A DNA stretch of 64,000 nt from Leptospirillum ferrooxidans C2-3 (GTDB lineage: Bacteria; Nitrospirota; Leptospirillia; Leptospirillales; Leptospirillaceae), in the NCBI RefSeq assembly GCF_000284315.1, contig NC_017094.1, positions 1,147,486 through 1,211,485 of the forward strand, given 5' to 3'. This document shows positions 17,491 to 26,735 of this stretch, one piece after another. Below the pieces are notes generated by a model. That model was not told the DNA's origin. It searched no databases and saw only the letters and a list, made by a program, of their open reading frames with translations. A program made the position numbers and the translations under genes. Position 1 is the stretch's first letter, and every line of letters begins with the position of its first letter.

Positions 17491-19953
17491 ATGAGTGAAA
17501 AAGCATTGGGTACCCCTATCCCAGAGGAGATGATCGATTCTCTGAAACAGCTTGTCTCGGATCATCTGACTTACTCTGCAGGGAAAGACAAAATCAATGC
17601 AAAAGCCCATGACTGGTTTGTGAGTCTCTCCCATGTGGCTCGGGACAAGGTCGTAGGAGAGCTCATGAGCACCATGAGGAGCTACTATGATCAGGACGTG
17701 AAGCGCGTCTATTATTTTTCCCTCGAGTTTCTCATGGGCCGGGCCCTTTCGAACAGTCTCGACAATCTCGGCCTTCTCGATATGGCCAAACAGGCGCTAA
17801 AGGCTCTTTCGATTTCTCCGGACGATGTTTTTGAGGCGGAACCCGACGCGGGACTTGGAAATGGAGGGCTTGGACGGCTTGCCGCCTGTTTTCTGGATTC
17901 CATGGCAACTCTCGGAATTCCCGGATTCGGGTACGGAATCCGCTATGAATATGGAATGTTTTTTCAGCGCATCCAGAACGGACAGCAAGTGGAGAGTCCG
18001 GACAACTGGCTACGCTACGGAAATCCCTGGGAGTTTCCGCGGCCGGAGGTCATTTATCCGGTCAAGTTTTATGGCCGGGTCGTGGAGTATGCCGATGAAA
18101 AGGGTGTTCTCCGCTATCACTGGATGGACACGAACGATGTCATGGCCATGGCCTACGATACTCCCGTTCCCGGATACATGACCGATGCCGTGAACAACAT
18201 GCGGCTCTGGTCGGCCAAGGCTTCCCACGATTTTGAGCTCTCCTACTTCAATGAGGGGAACTATATCAAGGCTGTCGAAGATAAAAATCAGTCGGAGAAT
18301 ATCTCAAAAGTTCTCTATCCGGACGACTCCACTCTCATGGGCCGTGAGCTGCGCCTGAAACAGCAATACTTTTTTGTCGCGGCATCCCTCCAGGACATTC
18401 TCTACCGATTCGGAAAATACCATGACAATTTCGATCATCTTCCGGAAAAGGTGGCCATACAGCTGAACGATACCCATCCCTCCATCGCCATCGTCGAACT
18501 GATGCGCATCCTTGTCGACCTGAAACACCTCGACTGGGACAGGGCCTTTTCCATTACGACAAGAACATTTGCCTACACCAACCATACCCTGATGCCGGAA
18601 GCCCTTGAAACATGGCCGGTGGAGCTTCTGGAAACGGTTCTTCCAAGGCACATGCAAATCATCTATGAGATCAACCATCGTTTTCTGAAAGAAGTCCGGG
18701 CAAGCTACCCCGGCGACAACGAGCTTCTCAGGAGAATTTCGATCATCGATGATGGACCTCCCAAAAAGGTTCGGATGGCCCATCTGGCTTTTGTGGGGAG
18801 CCACCGGGTCAACGGTGTGGCAAAAATCCACACGGATCTCATGAAGGAGACCATCTTTTCGGATCTCGAGCGGTTTTCCCCGGGGAAAATCATCAATATC
18901 ACCAACGGAATCACGCCAAGAAGATGGCTCAAACAGGCCAACCCCGGTCTTTCTTCCCTGATATCCGGGAAGATCGGTCCCGGGTGGACAAAGGATCTGG
19001 CTCTTTTAAAAAAATTGATCCCCCTGGCGGAAGACGGGGATTTCAGGACTTCATTCCGGGAGGTCAAGCAACACAACAAGGAGTGTCTTGCCTCTTTCAT
19101 CAAAAATACACTTCATCTGGAGGTTCCGGCCGATTCCCTGTTCGACGTCCAGATCAAGCGAATGCACGAGTACAAGCGGCAACTCCTGAACGTTCTTCAT
19201 GTCGTGACCCGATATCAGGAGATCATTTCTTCCCCCGGTGGGGACCATCAGCCCAGAACGGTCATTTTCTCGGGGAAGGCGGCTCCCGGCTACCAGATGG
19301 CCAAATTGATCATCCGTCTGATCAATGACGTTGGAGAGATCGTGAACCACGACCACAGGGTCGGTTCCCGGCTGAAGGTGGTCTTTATCCCCAATTACAG
19401 CGTCTCCAATGCCGAAATGATCATTCCTGCCGCAGATCTTTCGGAGCAGATCTCAACGGCCGGAACCGAAGCCTCCGGAACCGGAAACATGAAGCTTTCC
19501 CTAAACGGCGCCCTGACGATCGGAACTCTTGACGGGGCCAATATTGAAATCGCCTCCGAAGTTGGCGAGGAGAATATTTTTATCTTCGGGATGAAAGCAG
19601 GGGAGATTCTCCATCTGAAAAAAACCGGATATCGTCCATGGGAGCATTACGAAACACAAAAGGATCTGAAGCAGGCCATCGACCTGATCGGATCCGGTTA
19701 CTTTTCTCCAGACCAGCCGACCCTTTACAAGCCGATCGTGGACTCTTTGCTGTCGGCCGATCCCTTTTTTCTCCTAGCGGATTACGCATCCTACAGAAAT
19801 GCTCAGCGCGCTGTTGATCTGGCTTATCGGGATCAGGACCGATGGGCCCGGTCTTCGATTCTGAATGTCGCCAATATGGGAAAATTTTCAAGTGACAGGA
19901 CGATTCTCCAGTATGCGAATGAAATCTGGGGAGCCCGTCGAATTGAACGATAA
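17491..19953 (+). CDS. glgP: Glycogen/starch alpha-glucan phosphorylase
   Basis: The enzyme releases glucose 1-phosphate from alpha-1,4-glucan ends using inorganic phosphate and pyridoxal phosphate. The 820-residue length is standard. Landmarks include FSLEFLMGRALSNSLDNLG, the glycine-rich EPDAGLGNGGLGRLAACFLD, the LNDTHPSIAIVELMRIL segment and the cofactor region EASGTGNMKLSLNGALTIG, which holds the PLP lysine. AGGAGA lies before the ATG. It stands alone with no other glycogen gene adjacent; an SDR follows after 34 bases. Confidence 0.96.
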   Translation: MSEKALGTPIPEEMIDSLKQLVSDHLTYSAGKDKINAKAHDWFVSLSHVARDKVVGELMSTMRSYYDQDVKRVYYFSLEFLMGRALSNSLDNLGLLDMAKQALKALSISPDDVFEAEPDAGLGNGGLGRLAACFLDSMATLGIPGFGYGIRYEYGMFFQRIQNGQQVESPDNWLRYGNPWEFPRPEVIYPVKFYGRVVEYADEKGVLRYHWMDTNDVMAMAYDTPVPGYMTDAVNNMRLWSAKASHDFELSYFNEGNYIKAVEDKNQSENISKVLYPDDSTLMGRELRLKQQYFFVAASLQDILYRFGKYHDNFDHLPEKVAIQLNDTHPSIAIVELMRILVDLKHLDWDRAFSITTRTFAYTNHTLMPEALETWPVELLETVLPRHMQIIYEINHRFLKEVRASYPGDNELLRRISIIDDGPPKKVRMAHLAFVGSHRVNGVAKIHTDLMKETIFSDLERFSPGKIINITNGITPRRWLKQANPGLSSLISGKIGPGWTKDLALLKKLIPLAEDGDFRTSFREVKQHNKECLASFIKNTLHLEVPADSLFDVQIKRMHEYKRQLLNVLHVVTRYQEIISSPGGDHQPRTVIFSGKAAPGYQMAKLIIRLINDVGEIVNHDHRVGSRLKVVFIPNYSVSNAEMIIPAADLSEQISTAGTEASGTGNMKLSLNGALTIGTLDGANIEIASEVGEENIFIFGMKAGEILHLKKTGYRPWEHYETQKDLKQAIDLIGSGYFSPDQPTLYKPIVDSLLSADPFFLLADYASYRNAQRAVDLAYRDQDRWARSSILNVANMGKFSSDRTILQYANEIWGARRIER

Positions 19954-19987
19954 CTTCTGATAATGGTATGGTTTCAGGGAGGCCAAA

Positions 19988-20692
19988 ATGCATGAAAGAA
20001 CAGCGATTGTAACGGGATCGACCTCCGGGATCGGACGGGAGGTCGCCATGGGCCTTCTCGAGGAAGGCTATACGGTCCTTGTAACGGGACGGAGAGCGGC
20101 GCTTCTGGAAGACGTACTGGAAAAAGCCAGGAAAAACGATCTGAAGGCCATTTCTCATGTGGCGGATCTCTCGACGGAAGAAGGGATCCTGAGCCTGATC
20201 CGGAAGGGACAGTCGGCACTCCCCCATATCGATATCCTCGTCAACAATGCCGGTGGTCTCGTCTTCGCGCCGATTGAGAACATCACGGACAAGGACTACG
20301 AAACATTGATGTCAGTGAATCTTCGCGCTCCGTTTCTTCTCTCCCGGGCATTTCTTCCGGAGATGAAAAAAAGGGGCAGCGGACTGATTGTCAACATCTC
20401 CTCCGTTGCCGGAACAGAGGCGTGGGAAGGATCCTCCCTGTACTCCATGACCAAGTTTGCACTTCGGGGATTGACCGGGTCCCTACTGGCCGAAGGGGCT
20501 CCCCACGGGGTAAAAGCCTTTGCCATTTGTCCGGGGTATGTCGCAACTCCCATGGTTTCGGGGGCGCCCGTTCCGCTGAAGGAGATGATCCAGCCGAACG
20601 ATATTCTGAAGACGATCCGTTACGTGCGGGATCTTTCCCCTTATGCCGTTTCTCCCGAGATTCTTCTGAACCGTCTGGGCGCGTTTTCATGA
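19988..20692 (+). CDS. Short-chain dehydrogenase/reductase
   Basis: The 234-residue protein is a classical SDR: cofactor loop TGSTSGIG near residue 10, the NNAG motif, a serine in NISSVAG and the catalytic YSMTK. GGGAGG lies a few bases before the ATG. Residues after the second beta strand (GRRAALLEDV) suggest NADP(H) preference. Its stop overlaps the start of the GNAT gene as ATGA, so the two are translated together. Substrate unknown; the fatty-acid or sugar oxidoreductase branches cannot be told apart by eye. Confidence 0.88.
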   Translation: MHERTAIVTGSTSGIGREVAMGLLEEGYTVLVTGRRAALLEDVLEKARKNDLKAISHVADLSTEEGILSLIRKGQSALPHIDILVNNAGGLVFAPIENITDKDYETLMSVNLRAPFLLSRAFLPEMKKRGSGLIVNISSVAGTEAWEGSSLYSMTKFALRGLTGSLLAEGAPHGVKAFAICPGYVATPMVSGAPVPLKEMIQPNDILKTIRYVRDLSPYAVSPEILLNRLGAFS

Positions 20693-21174
20693 GGGAAGAG
20701 TTTTCGTTGACCATTGCCACGGACCGGGATGTTCCTGCTATCCTTAATCTCCAGGCAAAGGCCTTTTTGGCTCATGGAAAGATCTTTGATGTTTCTCTCT
20801 GGACAAATGAAACGCCCGGGGAACTCCTGGCCGATCTTGATCAAATGACCGTCATGCTTGCCCGATCAGCGGATGGGGAGGTTCTCGGGTCGGTCAGGGC
20901 AAGGGAGCTCGAGGGGGTCTGGATCATCCGGAAGCTTTCGGTTTCCCCCGATCATCAGAAGAGGGGAATCGGCAGGGCCCTGGTCGGAGTCATCGAAGCC
21001 TCTGCCCCGAAAACTTGCCACAAGATCTCGGTCTGCACGATGCTCAGGCTCGGGGACAATGTCCGATTTTTTCTGGACTGCGGCTACAGGCCGGACTACC
21101 TGATGGCCGGCCACTACAATCGACTCGATCTCATCTGTTTTCGAAAAAATCCAGAAAGGACCCAGAGTCGATGA
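20689..21174 (+). CDS. GNAT-family N-acetyltransferase
   Basis: The 161-residue protein has the GNAT fold: an N-terminal LTIATDRDVPAILNLQAKAF segment, the motif A beta strand with IIRKLSVSPDHQKRGIGRAL, in which QKRGIG binds acetyl-CoA, and a C-terminal NVRFFLDCGYRPDY typical of motif B. The ATG overlaps the SDR stop. The acceptor molecule is unknown. Confidence 0.88.
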   Translation: MREEFSLTIATDRDVPAILNLQAKAFLAHGKIFDVSLWTNETPGELLADLDQMTVMLARSADGEVLGSVRARELEGVWIIRKLSVSPDHQKRGIGRALVGVIEASAPKTCHKISVCTMLRLGDNVRFFLDCGYRPDYLMAGHYNRLDLICFRKNPERTQSR

Positions 21175-21296
21175 TGAGTCTTGTAACTCTTCCCGACAAA
21201 AATCAGAATGTTCGGCAAACCAATGATAGGTTGTTCATAGTCATGATAAGAAAATGAAACGATTGACTTTAACGTGATGAAGAATTAGATTTTATC

Positions 21297-22829
21297 ATGG
21301 ACATCCTTCTTGCAGAAACCATCATCGAAAAGACATCGGAAAGTATCATGGTCACCGATGCGAATGCCTGCATTGTTCGGGTCAACCCCTCCTTTTGCGA
21401 AACGACAGGATATCTGCCTGAAGAGGTCATCGGAAAAACACCGAGGATCCTTTCAAGCGGCAAGCATGACACCCTGTTCTACGAGGCGATGTGGGATTCG
21501 GTCCAGCAGAACGGATTCTGGAACGGGGAGATCTGCAACCGGAAAAAAAACGGGGAACTCTACCTTCAAAGAATTTCCATCAGTGCCGTTCGCAATCATA
21601 AAGGTGAAATTTTCTGGTACGTCGCGAATTTTACAAAAATCGACAAGGAGATAGCCCAGTCTCCCCAGATTGACCGGATCATGGAAGGAATCGCCAACGG
21701 GGAATTCCTTCTTCATTATCAGCCTCAGGTCGATATTTCCCGGGGGATGGTCATCGGGATGGAGGCGCTGATCCGCTGGCAACACCCGGAAGAGGGGCTG
21801 CTTTTTCCCGGCTCTTTCATGCCGTTGGTGGAAAACTCCGATCTTGCCACACCCGTCGGCAAGTTTGTCATGCACTCCGCCTTGGTGCAGGCGCGTCTCT
21901 GGAGGTCTCAGGGGCTGGACTTCAGAGTCGGAATCAATATTTCTCCGCGCCATCTGGAGAATGGCCATTTTATCGAGGATCTCATCGCCTGCCTCCAACA
22001 TTTTCCTGAAGTTCCCCCCGATATGATCGATCTTGAGATCGTCGAGTCAGCCGCTCTCGAGAATCTGGACAAAGTGGTTCCCGTCATGGAGGAGGCCCTC
22101 CGGTTGGGAATACGTTTCACGCTTGACGATTTTGGAACCGGCCACTCCTCCCTGACATATCTTCAGAAATTGCCGGCAAAAACCATCAAGATCGACCAGA
22201 GTTTCGTTCGCAATATCCATGAAAATATCAATGATCTGGCTCTTGTGGAGGCGATCACCTCTCTTTCGAATACCTTCCAGCGCGAGGTGACAGCAGAAGG
22301 AGTGGAATCGCTCCAGACAGGAACCATCCTGGCCCAGATCGGATGCCACCAGATGCAGGGCTATGCCATCAGCCGGCCTATGCCGGCCGACAAGGTCGCA
22401 TCATGGGTCCGGGGCTGGTCCCCCGATCCTCTTTGGCAAAAAGCGACACGCACCATCTGGACCCGCGAGGATCTTACGCTTCTTTACGCCCAGATCGATC
22501 ATAGAAGATGGGTAGAGGAAGTGCGTCAGATGGTCGAGGGTTCATCGAAGATCGATCCAGAACCGGAGATGGAGACCGGGGAGTGTCGTTTTGGAAAATG
22601 GTATTACCATTCCGGGAAAAGTCGCTATTCGCATTTGGGCGGATTTTTCGAGATTGAACCCATTCATGACAGGATCCATGCTTCTTCGAGGCGCATTTTC
22701 AAGCGACTTTCCGAAGGCAATACCACCCTTGCAAAGGTTGAGTTCCAGAGACTTCTGGGGATCTCGGATCTCCTGCATGAAAAACTCGACAATCTCGCCC
22801 GTCAGGTCACAGAGAAAAGGGCTTTTTAA
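21297..22829 (+). CDS. PAS-EAL-CZB c-di-GMP phosphodiesterase
   Basis: This soluble 510-residue protein should degrade c-di-GMP to pGpG under two sensory inputs. A PAS domain fills about residues 5-115. The EAL domain (about 125-380) is complete: E146-A-L, NISPRHL, the glutamate of EIVES, TLDDFGTG, KIDQSF, AEGVES and the QGYAISRPM glutamine. The last 120 residues match the chemoreceptor zinc-binding (CZB) pattern: H402, W405, C430-R-F-G-K-W435, H457 and H461, with the expected spacings. No Shine-Dalgarno precedes the ATG, so it may be leaderless or weakly translated. CZB is normally found on chemoreceptors and some diguanylate cyclases; on an EAL protein it is unusual. Confidence 0.88.
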   Translation: MDILLAETIIEKTSESIMVTDANACIVRVNPSFCETTGYLPEEVIGKTPRILSSGKHDTLFYEAMWDSVQQNGFWNGEICNRKKNGELYLQRISISAVRNHKGEIFWYVANFTKIDKEIAQSPQIDRIMEGIANGEFLLHYQPQVDISRGMVIGMEALIRWQHPEEGLLFPGSFMPLVENSDLATPVGKFVMHSALVQARLWRSQGLDFRVGINISPRHLENGHFIEDLIACLQHFPEVPPDMIDLEIVESAALENLDKVVPVMEEALRLGIRFTLDDFGTGHSSLTYLQKLPAKTIKIDQSFVRNIHENINDLALVEAITSLSNTFQREVTAEGVESLQTGTILAQIGCHQMQGYAISRPMPADKVASWVRGWSPDPLWQKATRTIWTREDLTLLYAQIDHRRWVEEVRQMVEGSSKIDPEPEMETGECRFGKWYYHSGKSRYSHLGGFFEIEPIHDRIHASSRRIFKRLSEGNTTLAKVEFQRLLGISDLLHEKLDNLARQVTEKRAF

Positions 22830-22865
22830 CCTCGAGACCTGAATGTTTTGATCCACTCCCAAAAA

Positions 22866-23609
22866 TCAGGAAGACGCCCTTGAAACCTTGTCGGCACGGG
22901 CCTGATCCCTTGGCCGGATCAGGATCTGGTCGATGTTGACATGGGGTGGCCTGAGCGCCGCCCAGACAACGGCTTCGGCGATATCCCGGGCTGAAAGGGG
23001 GGTCATTCCCTCGTAGACCTTTCTGGCTCTCGTTTCATCTCCTGAAAATCTCACGATCGAAAATTCCGTATCGACAAGACCCGGGTCGATTTCCGTGACG
23101 CGAACAGGAAGGCCAAGCCATTCGAGCCGCATGGTCTCGGTGATCGCCCGGAGAGCGTGTTTTGCCGCCGTATACCCGGCTCCCCCAAGATAGGTCTCCC
23201 ATGCGGCGATAGAGCCGATATTGATGACATGGCTCCCGTCACCAGAGCGCTCCAGAAGTGGAAAGACTCCTTTTGTCATCCTGAGCGTTCCCATGACATT
23301 GGACTGGAACATCTCTACCCATTTTTCTTCATCGGCAGAGACGACCGGATCGAGCCCGAGAGCCCCGCCGGCGTTGTTGACCAGAAGATCGATCCTTTCG
23401 GGCAACCGATCCAGAAAATTCTGGACGGAATCGGAATCGGAAACATCAAGGACATATCCCTCACCGGAAATCTCCAGTGCCAGTTTCTGGAGCCGATCCA
23501 CTCTCCTGGCCCCCAGAATGACGTGGTAGCCAGCTTGGGAAAGAGCTCTCGCCGTTGCTTCGCCAATGCCGGATGAAGCTCCTGTCACGATTGCGATTTT
23601 TGGACGCAC
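22866..23609 (-). CDS. Short-chain dehydrogenase/reductase
   Basis: A 247-residue classical SDR with TGASSGIGEATA near the N terminus, DVSDSDSV for adenine contact, NNAGG, the serine in NIGSIAAWE and the catalytic Y and K in YTAAKHAL. The start chosen is a GTG at 23609, directly before RPKIAIVTGAS and preceded by a GAGGGGGG purine run; the open frame extends 25 codons further but gives an atypical extension. The sequence is close to the YdfG-type oxidoreductases acting on 3-hydroxy acids such as serine, but the substrate is not certain. It converges on the PAS-EAL gene. Confidence 0.86.
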   Translation of the reverse strand: MRPKIAIVTGASSGIGEATARALSQAGYHVILGARRVDRLQKLALEISGEGYVLDVSDSDSVQNFLDRLPERIDLLVNNAGGALGLDPVVSADEEKWVEMFQSNVMGTLRMTKGVFPLLERSGDGSHVINIGSIAAWETYLGGAGYTAAKHALRAITETMRLEWLGLPVRVTEIDPGLVDTEFSIVRFSGDETRARKVYEGMTPLSARDIAEAVVWAALRPPHVNIDQILIRPRDQARADKVSRASS

Positions 23610-23824
23610 ACGACCCCCCTCAAAGATTCGGTTTGCAATATTATAAAGATGCTCAGGATAACCCGGGATCAAAGATGGCGTCAAAAGAGACCGGTCAAGA
23701 GCGAAGGCAAACGACCCGGCCGGATTTCCCCCTCAGGGAGAACGGAGAGAAGCTTCCATAACCTTCAAGAAAAAACTTGCGGCTGAAAAAACACGCAACT
23801 CCCAGCTAAGAACCCAAAACAGAT

Positions 23825-23898
23825 GGGGTGCCGCCTGAAACCCCAAAAACACGCTTCAGAGGAGCCGGCCTGCGGGCGGTTCGTCCTATCACCGGCTC
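23825..23898. ncRNA. Candidate kissing-loop structured element
   Basis: Two hairpins sit side by side: GGGGT/ACCCC at 23825-23829 and 23840-23844, and GAGCCGG/CCGGCTC at 23862-23868 and 23892-23898. Their loops are complementary, CCGCC at 23831-23835 against GGCGG at 23875-23879, which would allow a kissing interaction. It lies after the stop of the 34-residue peptide on the minus strand. A short T-run on that strand lies between the hairpins, so it could be a terminator region; strand and function are not decided. Confidence 0.35.
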
Positions 23899-23916
23899 TC
23901 TTACGGGTTAAGGACC

Positions 23917-24021
23917 TTATTTGTGGAGATGCCTTCTCGGGCTATTGGCTTCCAGTTTCATGATGATAAAAGTGACGGTCATAATGGCAAACGCCAATAA
24001 AAGCCAGATGTAGTCTCTCAT
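23917..24021 (-). CDS. 34-residue single-pass membrane peptide
   Basis: The peptide reads MRDYIWLLLAFAIMTVTFII then MKLEANSPRRHLHK. It has one hydrophobic helix and a basic cytoplasmic tail. AAGGAGG lies 5 bases before the ATG, which is strong support for translation. It resembles in size and shape the small subunits or regulators of membrane complexes, but I do not recognise the family. No large membrane gene is directly adjacent: an SDR lies downstream and slipin/NfeD upstream in the same direction. Confidence 0.6.
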   Translation of the reverse strand: MRDYIWLLLAFAIMTVTFIIMKLEANSPRRHLHK

Positions 24022-24407
24022 GACATGCCTCCTTCTCTTTGGAAGTGGACCTGTTTAGACAGTACCACCCCGAGGGGAGTTGTCAAGGTTCGGGAATTTT
24101 TCTGTGAGAGACAAGTGGACGGGCTCGGTTTTAGAGCCAATGAATTGTCCGGTATGTCCGGTCCGGAAGGAGTATGGAGACTCTTTTCAGAAGGATGTTT
24201 CCGCAAAAGTCTTTTTGCCAGAACATTTCTTGGGCCATTGATTTTTTTTCTATTCTTTAACGGGATCAGTGGCGAGTCTCCCGGGACCGAGAAGAGGGAA
24301 AGGGATTCGTCCGGGTTCGACCCGACAGTCGAAAACACCCGATTCGCTCGTCTCCGGTCTTTTCTCCGCCCTGCAACCTTTTTGGCCACCCCACGGTTGA
24401 GGGATCT
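24022..24407. other. Non-coding stretch upstream of the 34-residue peptide
   Basis: About 386 bases lie between the slipin stop and the small peptide. A plus-strand frame from 24025 runs through it into the slipin gene, but it has no ribosome-binding site or recognisable content and I do not accept it. It probably holds the promoter of the peptide. Confidence 0.4.
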
Positions 24408-25193
24408 TCAAGGGTCGGGAGGAAGTTTGCTCTGCCCGTCCGGTTCCGTCTTTTTCATGAATTCCCTGAACATCTCCAGCGGAAAGGGAAAGACAATGGT
24501 CGAGGTCCTGTCGCTCGCAATCTGGCTTAACGTCTGAAGATATCGGAGTTGCATGGCCTCGGGGACCTTTGACAGGATTTCGGCTGCATCCAGAAATTTT
24601 CCGGAGGCCTGAAGCTCTCCGTCTGCATAAATCACTTTGGCCCGTCTTTCCCTTTCGGCTTCCGCCTGGCGGGCAATGGCCCGGATCATGCTCTCGTCAA
24701 GGTCAACCCGCTTGATCTCGACATTTGAGACCTTGATTCCCCACGCATCGGTATGTTCGTCTAAAATCGTCTGGATATCGGCATTCAGCTGGTTTCTTGA
24801 TGCCAGCATCTCATCGAGGTCATGCTGCCCCAGAACCGAACGAAGTGTGGTCTGGGAAAGCTGGTTGATCGCATTTTCATAGTTCTCAACGGCAATGATG
24901 GCCAGTTTGGGGTCCATCACCCGAAAGTAGACGACAGCGCTGACCTTGACGGAGACATTATCCTTTGAGATGACATCCTGGCTTGGAATATCCATGACGA
25001 CGGTCCGAAGTCCGACCTTGACCATCTGCTGCACGACCGGCAACAGAAGGACAAGTCCAGGACCCTTGACCTTCCAGAAGCGTCCCAGAACAAAGACAAC
25101 CCCTCGTTCATATTCCCTCAGCACCCTGACCGATCGTGAAAGGATGGTCAGGGCAAAACCCAAAAGAACAATGGTCGGAATCAGATTGGACAT
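24408..25193 (-). CDS. Slipin (stomatin/prohibitin-like SPFH protein)
   Basis: The 261-residue protein has one N-terminal membrane helix (IPTIVLLGFALTIL), then an SPFH domain with the slipin hallmarks EYERGVVFVLGRF, KGPGLVLLLPVV and MDIPSQDVISKDNVSVKV, followed by the helical AEAERERRAKVIYADGE region that drives oligomerisation. It starts at the ATG 7 bases after GGAGG; an upstream frame extension lacks a site. The start lies 13 bases inside the end of the NfeD gene, the standard slipin-NfeD operon pair, in which the NfeD protease acts on or with the slipin in membrane microdomains. Confidence 0.93.
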   Translation of the reverse strand: MSNLIPTIVLLGFALTILSRSVRVLREYERGVVFVLGRFWKVKGPGLVLLLPVVQQMVKVGLRTVVMDIPSQDVISKDNVSVKVSAVVYFRVMDPKLAIIAVENYENAINQLSQTTLRSVLGQHDLDEMLASRNQLNADIQTILDEHTDAWGIKVSNVEIKRVDLDESMIRAIARQAEAERERRAKVIYADGELQASGKFLDAAEILSKVPEAMQLRYLQTLSQIASDRTSTIVFPFPLEMFREFMKKTEPDGQSKLPPDP

Positions 25194-26599
25194 GTTTTTT
25201 CCTCCAGAATCGGCTTGACACGAAGTGTCAGCCCCGAAACATCCACGATGAGAAGCACATCTCCCTCCTTGACCGAAACGGGAGAGGTGGCCCACCAGAT
25301 CTCACTGTTGACCTTGACGCGGCCTTTTCCCTGAAAATCTTCAATCGATATGCATTTTTCTCCTATCAGTGCCTTTTTTCCTGAAATCTCCGGTCGGAAT
25401 CGGGATTTTACGGCAATACGGAGAACTCCCAGAAAAAAAACGGCGACAATGGCCGAAAGAAAAAGAATGAGCGGAAGGGTCGGGTGATTCTCCGACCGGG
25501 GAAGAGTGGGGCGATACAAGAAAAGGGATCCCAGAAAAAAGGACACAATGCCGGCGATTCCCAGGATCCCAAAAGCTCCGATCATCACCTCCGAAACCAT
25601 GAGGAAAATGCCCAGAAGGATCAGCAGGAGACCGACCCAGCTGACAGGCAACACCATGAAGGCAAACGCTGCAAGCAGCAAGGAGACCACTCCCAGAAAT
25701 CCCGGGAGGATGAATCCCGGATGGGAAAACTCGAATGCCAGCCCCAGGATTCCCAGAAGAAAGAGAACATAGGCAAGATCCGGCCGGGACAAGACCATGA
25801 GGAGCTGATCCTTGAAATCCGGGTGAAAATTCTGTATCCGGAAGGGAAGGAGGTGAAGGGTCACTGTTCTCCCATGAACCTTCACTGTTTTGCCATCAAG
25901 GTTGGCCAGAAGATGGGGAATATCGTCTGCCATCATATTGATGACATGCTCCGAAAGCGCCTCCCGGGCGGAAAGGTTGGAGGCCTGACGGACGGCCTTT
26001 TCCGCCCAGATGGCATTCCTTCCATTCATTTCCGCCAGGCTTCGGATCGAGGCAGCCGCATCGTTTTCGATTTTTCTTTCCTCGGTATCACCGGAGTTGG
26101 ATCCCTTTTGGGGGGGAGCATTCTTTTGAGCCGGATTTTTTGGAGGATTGCCGGGCAAAAGGGGAAGGGAACCTCCGATCAGAATGGGAGTCGCCGAACC
26201 GACATTGGTTCCTTCTGCCATCGCCGCCAAGGGGCAGGCATAGAGGATGTAGGTCCCGGCACTGGCGGCCCGGGCACCTCCGGGGGCGACATATCCGACG
26301 ACAGGGACAGGTGAGGCCAAAATATCCTGTACGATCGATCGCATGGCCCGGGAGAGGCCTCCAGGGGTGTCGATCTGGAGGATAATGAGCTCCGGTGGCG
26401 TTTTTTTGGCTTTTTCAAACCAACGGTGAAGATCGTTTGCCATGGGTGGCCCCACAGCTCCGGTCAGGGGGAAGATCCAGATCCTGGAAGCGGTCGCAGA
26501 AACTGTGGAAGGTGGCGGGGGCTGTGGCTCAGCGCCCGATTGGCCGGACAAAATGAAGCAGAATAAAAGAATGAACGAAAATACACGAAACCGGACCAT
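25181..26599 (-). CDS. NfeD-family membrane serine protease
   Basis: The 472-residue long-form NfeD protein has a signal peptide (VFSFILLFCFILSGQSGA), a ClpP-like protease domain, four or five membrane helices, and a C-terminal OB-fold (GKKALIGEKCISIEDF onward). The catalytic Ser is expected in ARAASAGTYI and the catalytic Lys in WAEKAVRQASN. The segment IDTPGGLSRAM before them is the family's substrate strand. An insertion of about 40 mostly polar residues separates the two catalytic regions. AGGAAGGA precedes the ATG at 26599. It overlaps the slipin gene it is expected to partner. Confidence 0.92.
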   Translation of the reverse strand: MVRFRVFSFILLFCFILSGQSGAEPQPPPPSTVSATASRIWIFPLTGAVGPPMANDLHRWFEKAKKTPPELIILQIDTPGGLSRAMRSIVQDILASPVPVVGYVAPGGARAASAGTYILYACPLAAMAEGTNVGSATPILIGGSLPLLPGNPPKNPAQKNAPPQKGSNSGDTEERKIENDAAASIRSLAEMNGRNAIWAEKAVRQASNLSAREALSEHVINMMADDIPHLLANLDGKTVKVHGRTVTLHLLPFRIQNFHPDFKDQLLMVLSRPDLAYVLFLLGILGLAFEFSHPGFILPGFLGVVSLLLAAFAFMVLPVSWVGLLLILLGIFLMVSEVMIGAFGILGIAGIVSFFLGSLFLYRPTLPRSENHPTLPLILFLSAIVAVFFLGVLRIAVKSRFRPEISGKKALIGEKCISIEDFQGKGRVKVNSEIWWATSPVSVKEGDVLLIVDVSGLTLRVKPILEEKTCPI

Positions 26600-26735
26600 C
26601 GGATGGATTCCTTCCTGCAAACCATAGGAAACGCGATAGGCTCGCCTGACCTCCCTTTGAGTCTACCATGGATTGGGGGATGGGTTCTTCCGACGGATGA
26701 AAGGCTTGATCCGGTTGTCCCGTTTTGGATGTTTG

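Noticed and set aside
24025-24537. Plus-strand frame between the small peptide and slipin
   Set aside because: It overlaps the slipin 3' end, lacks a ribosome-binding site and shows nothing recognisable.
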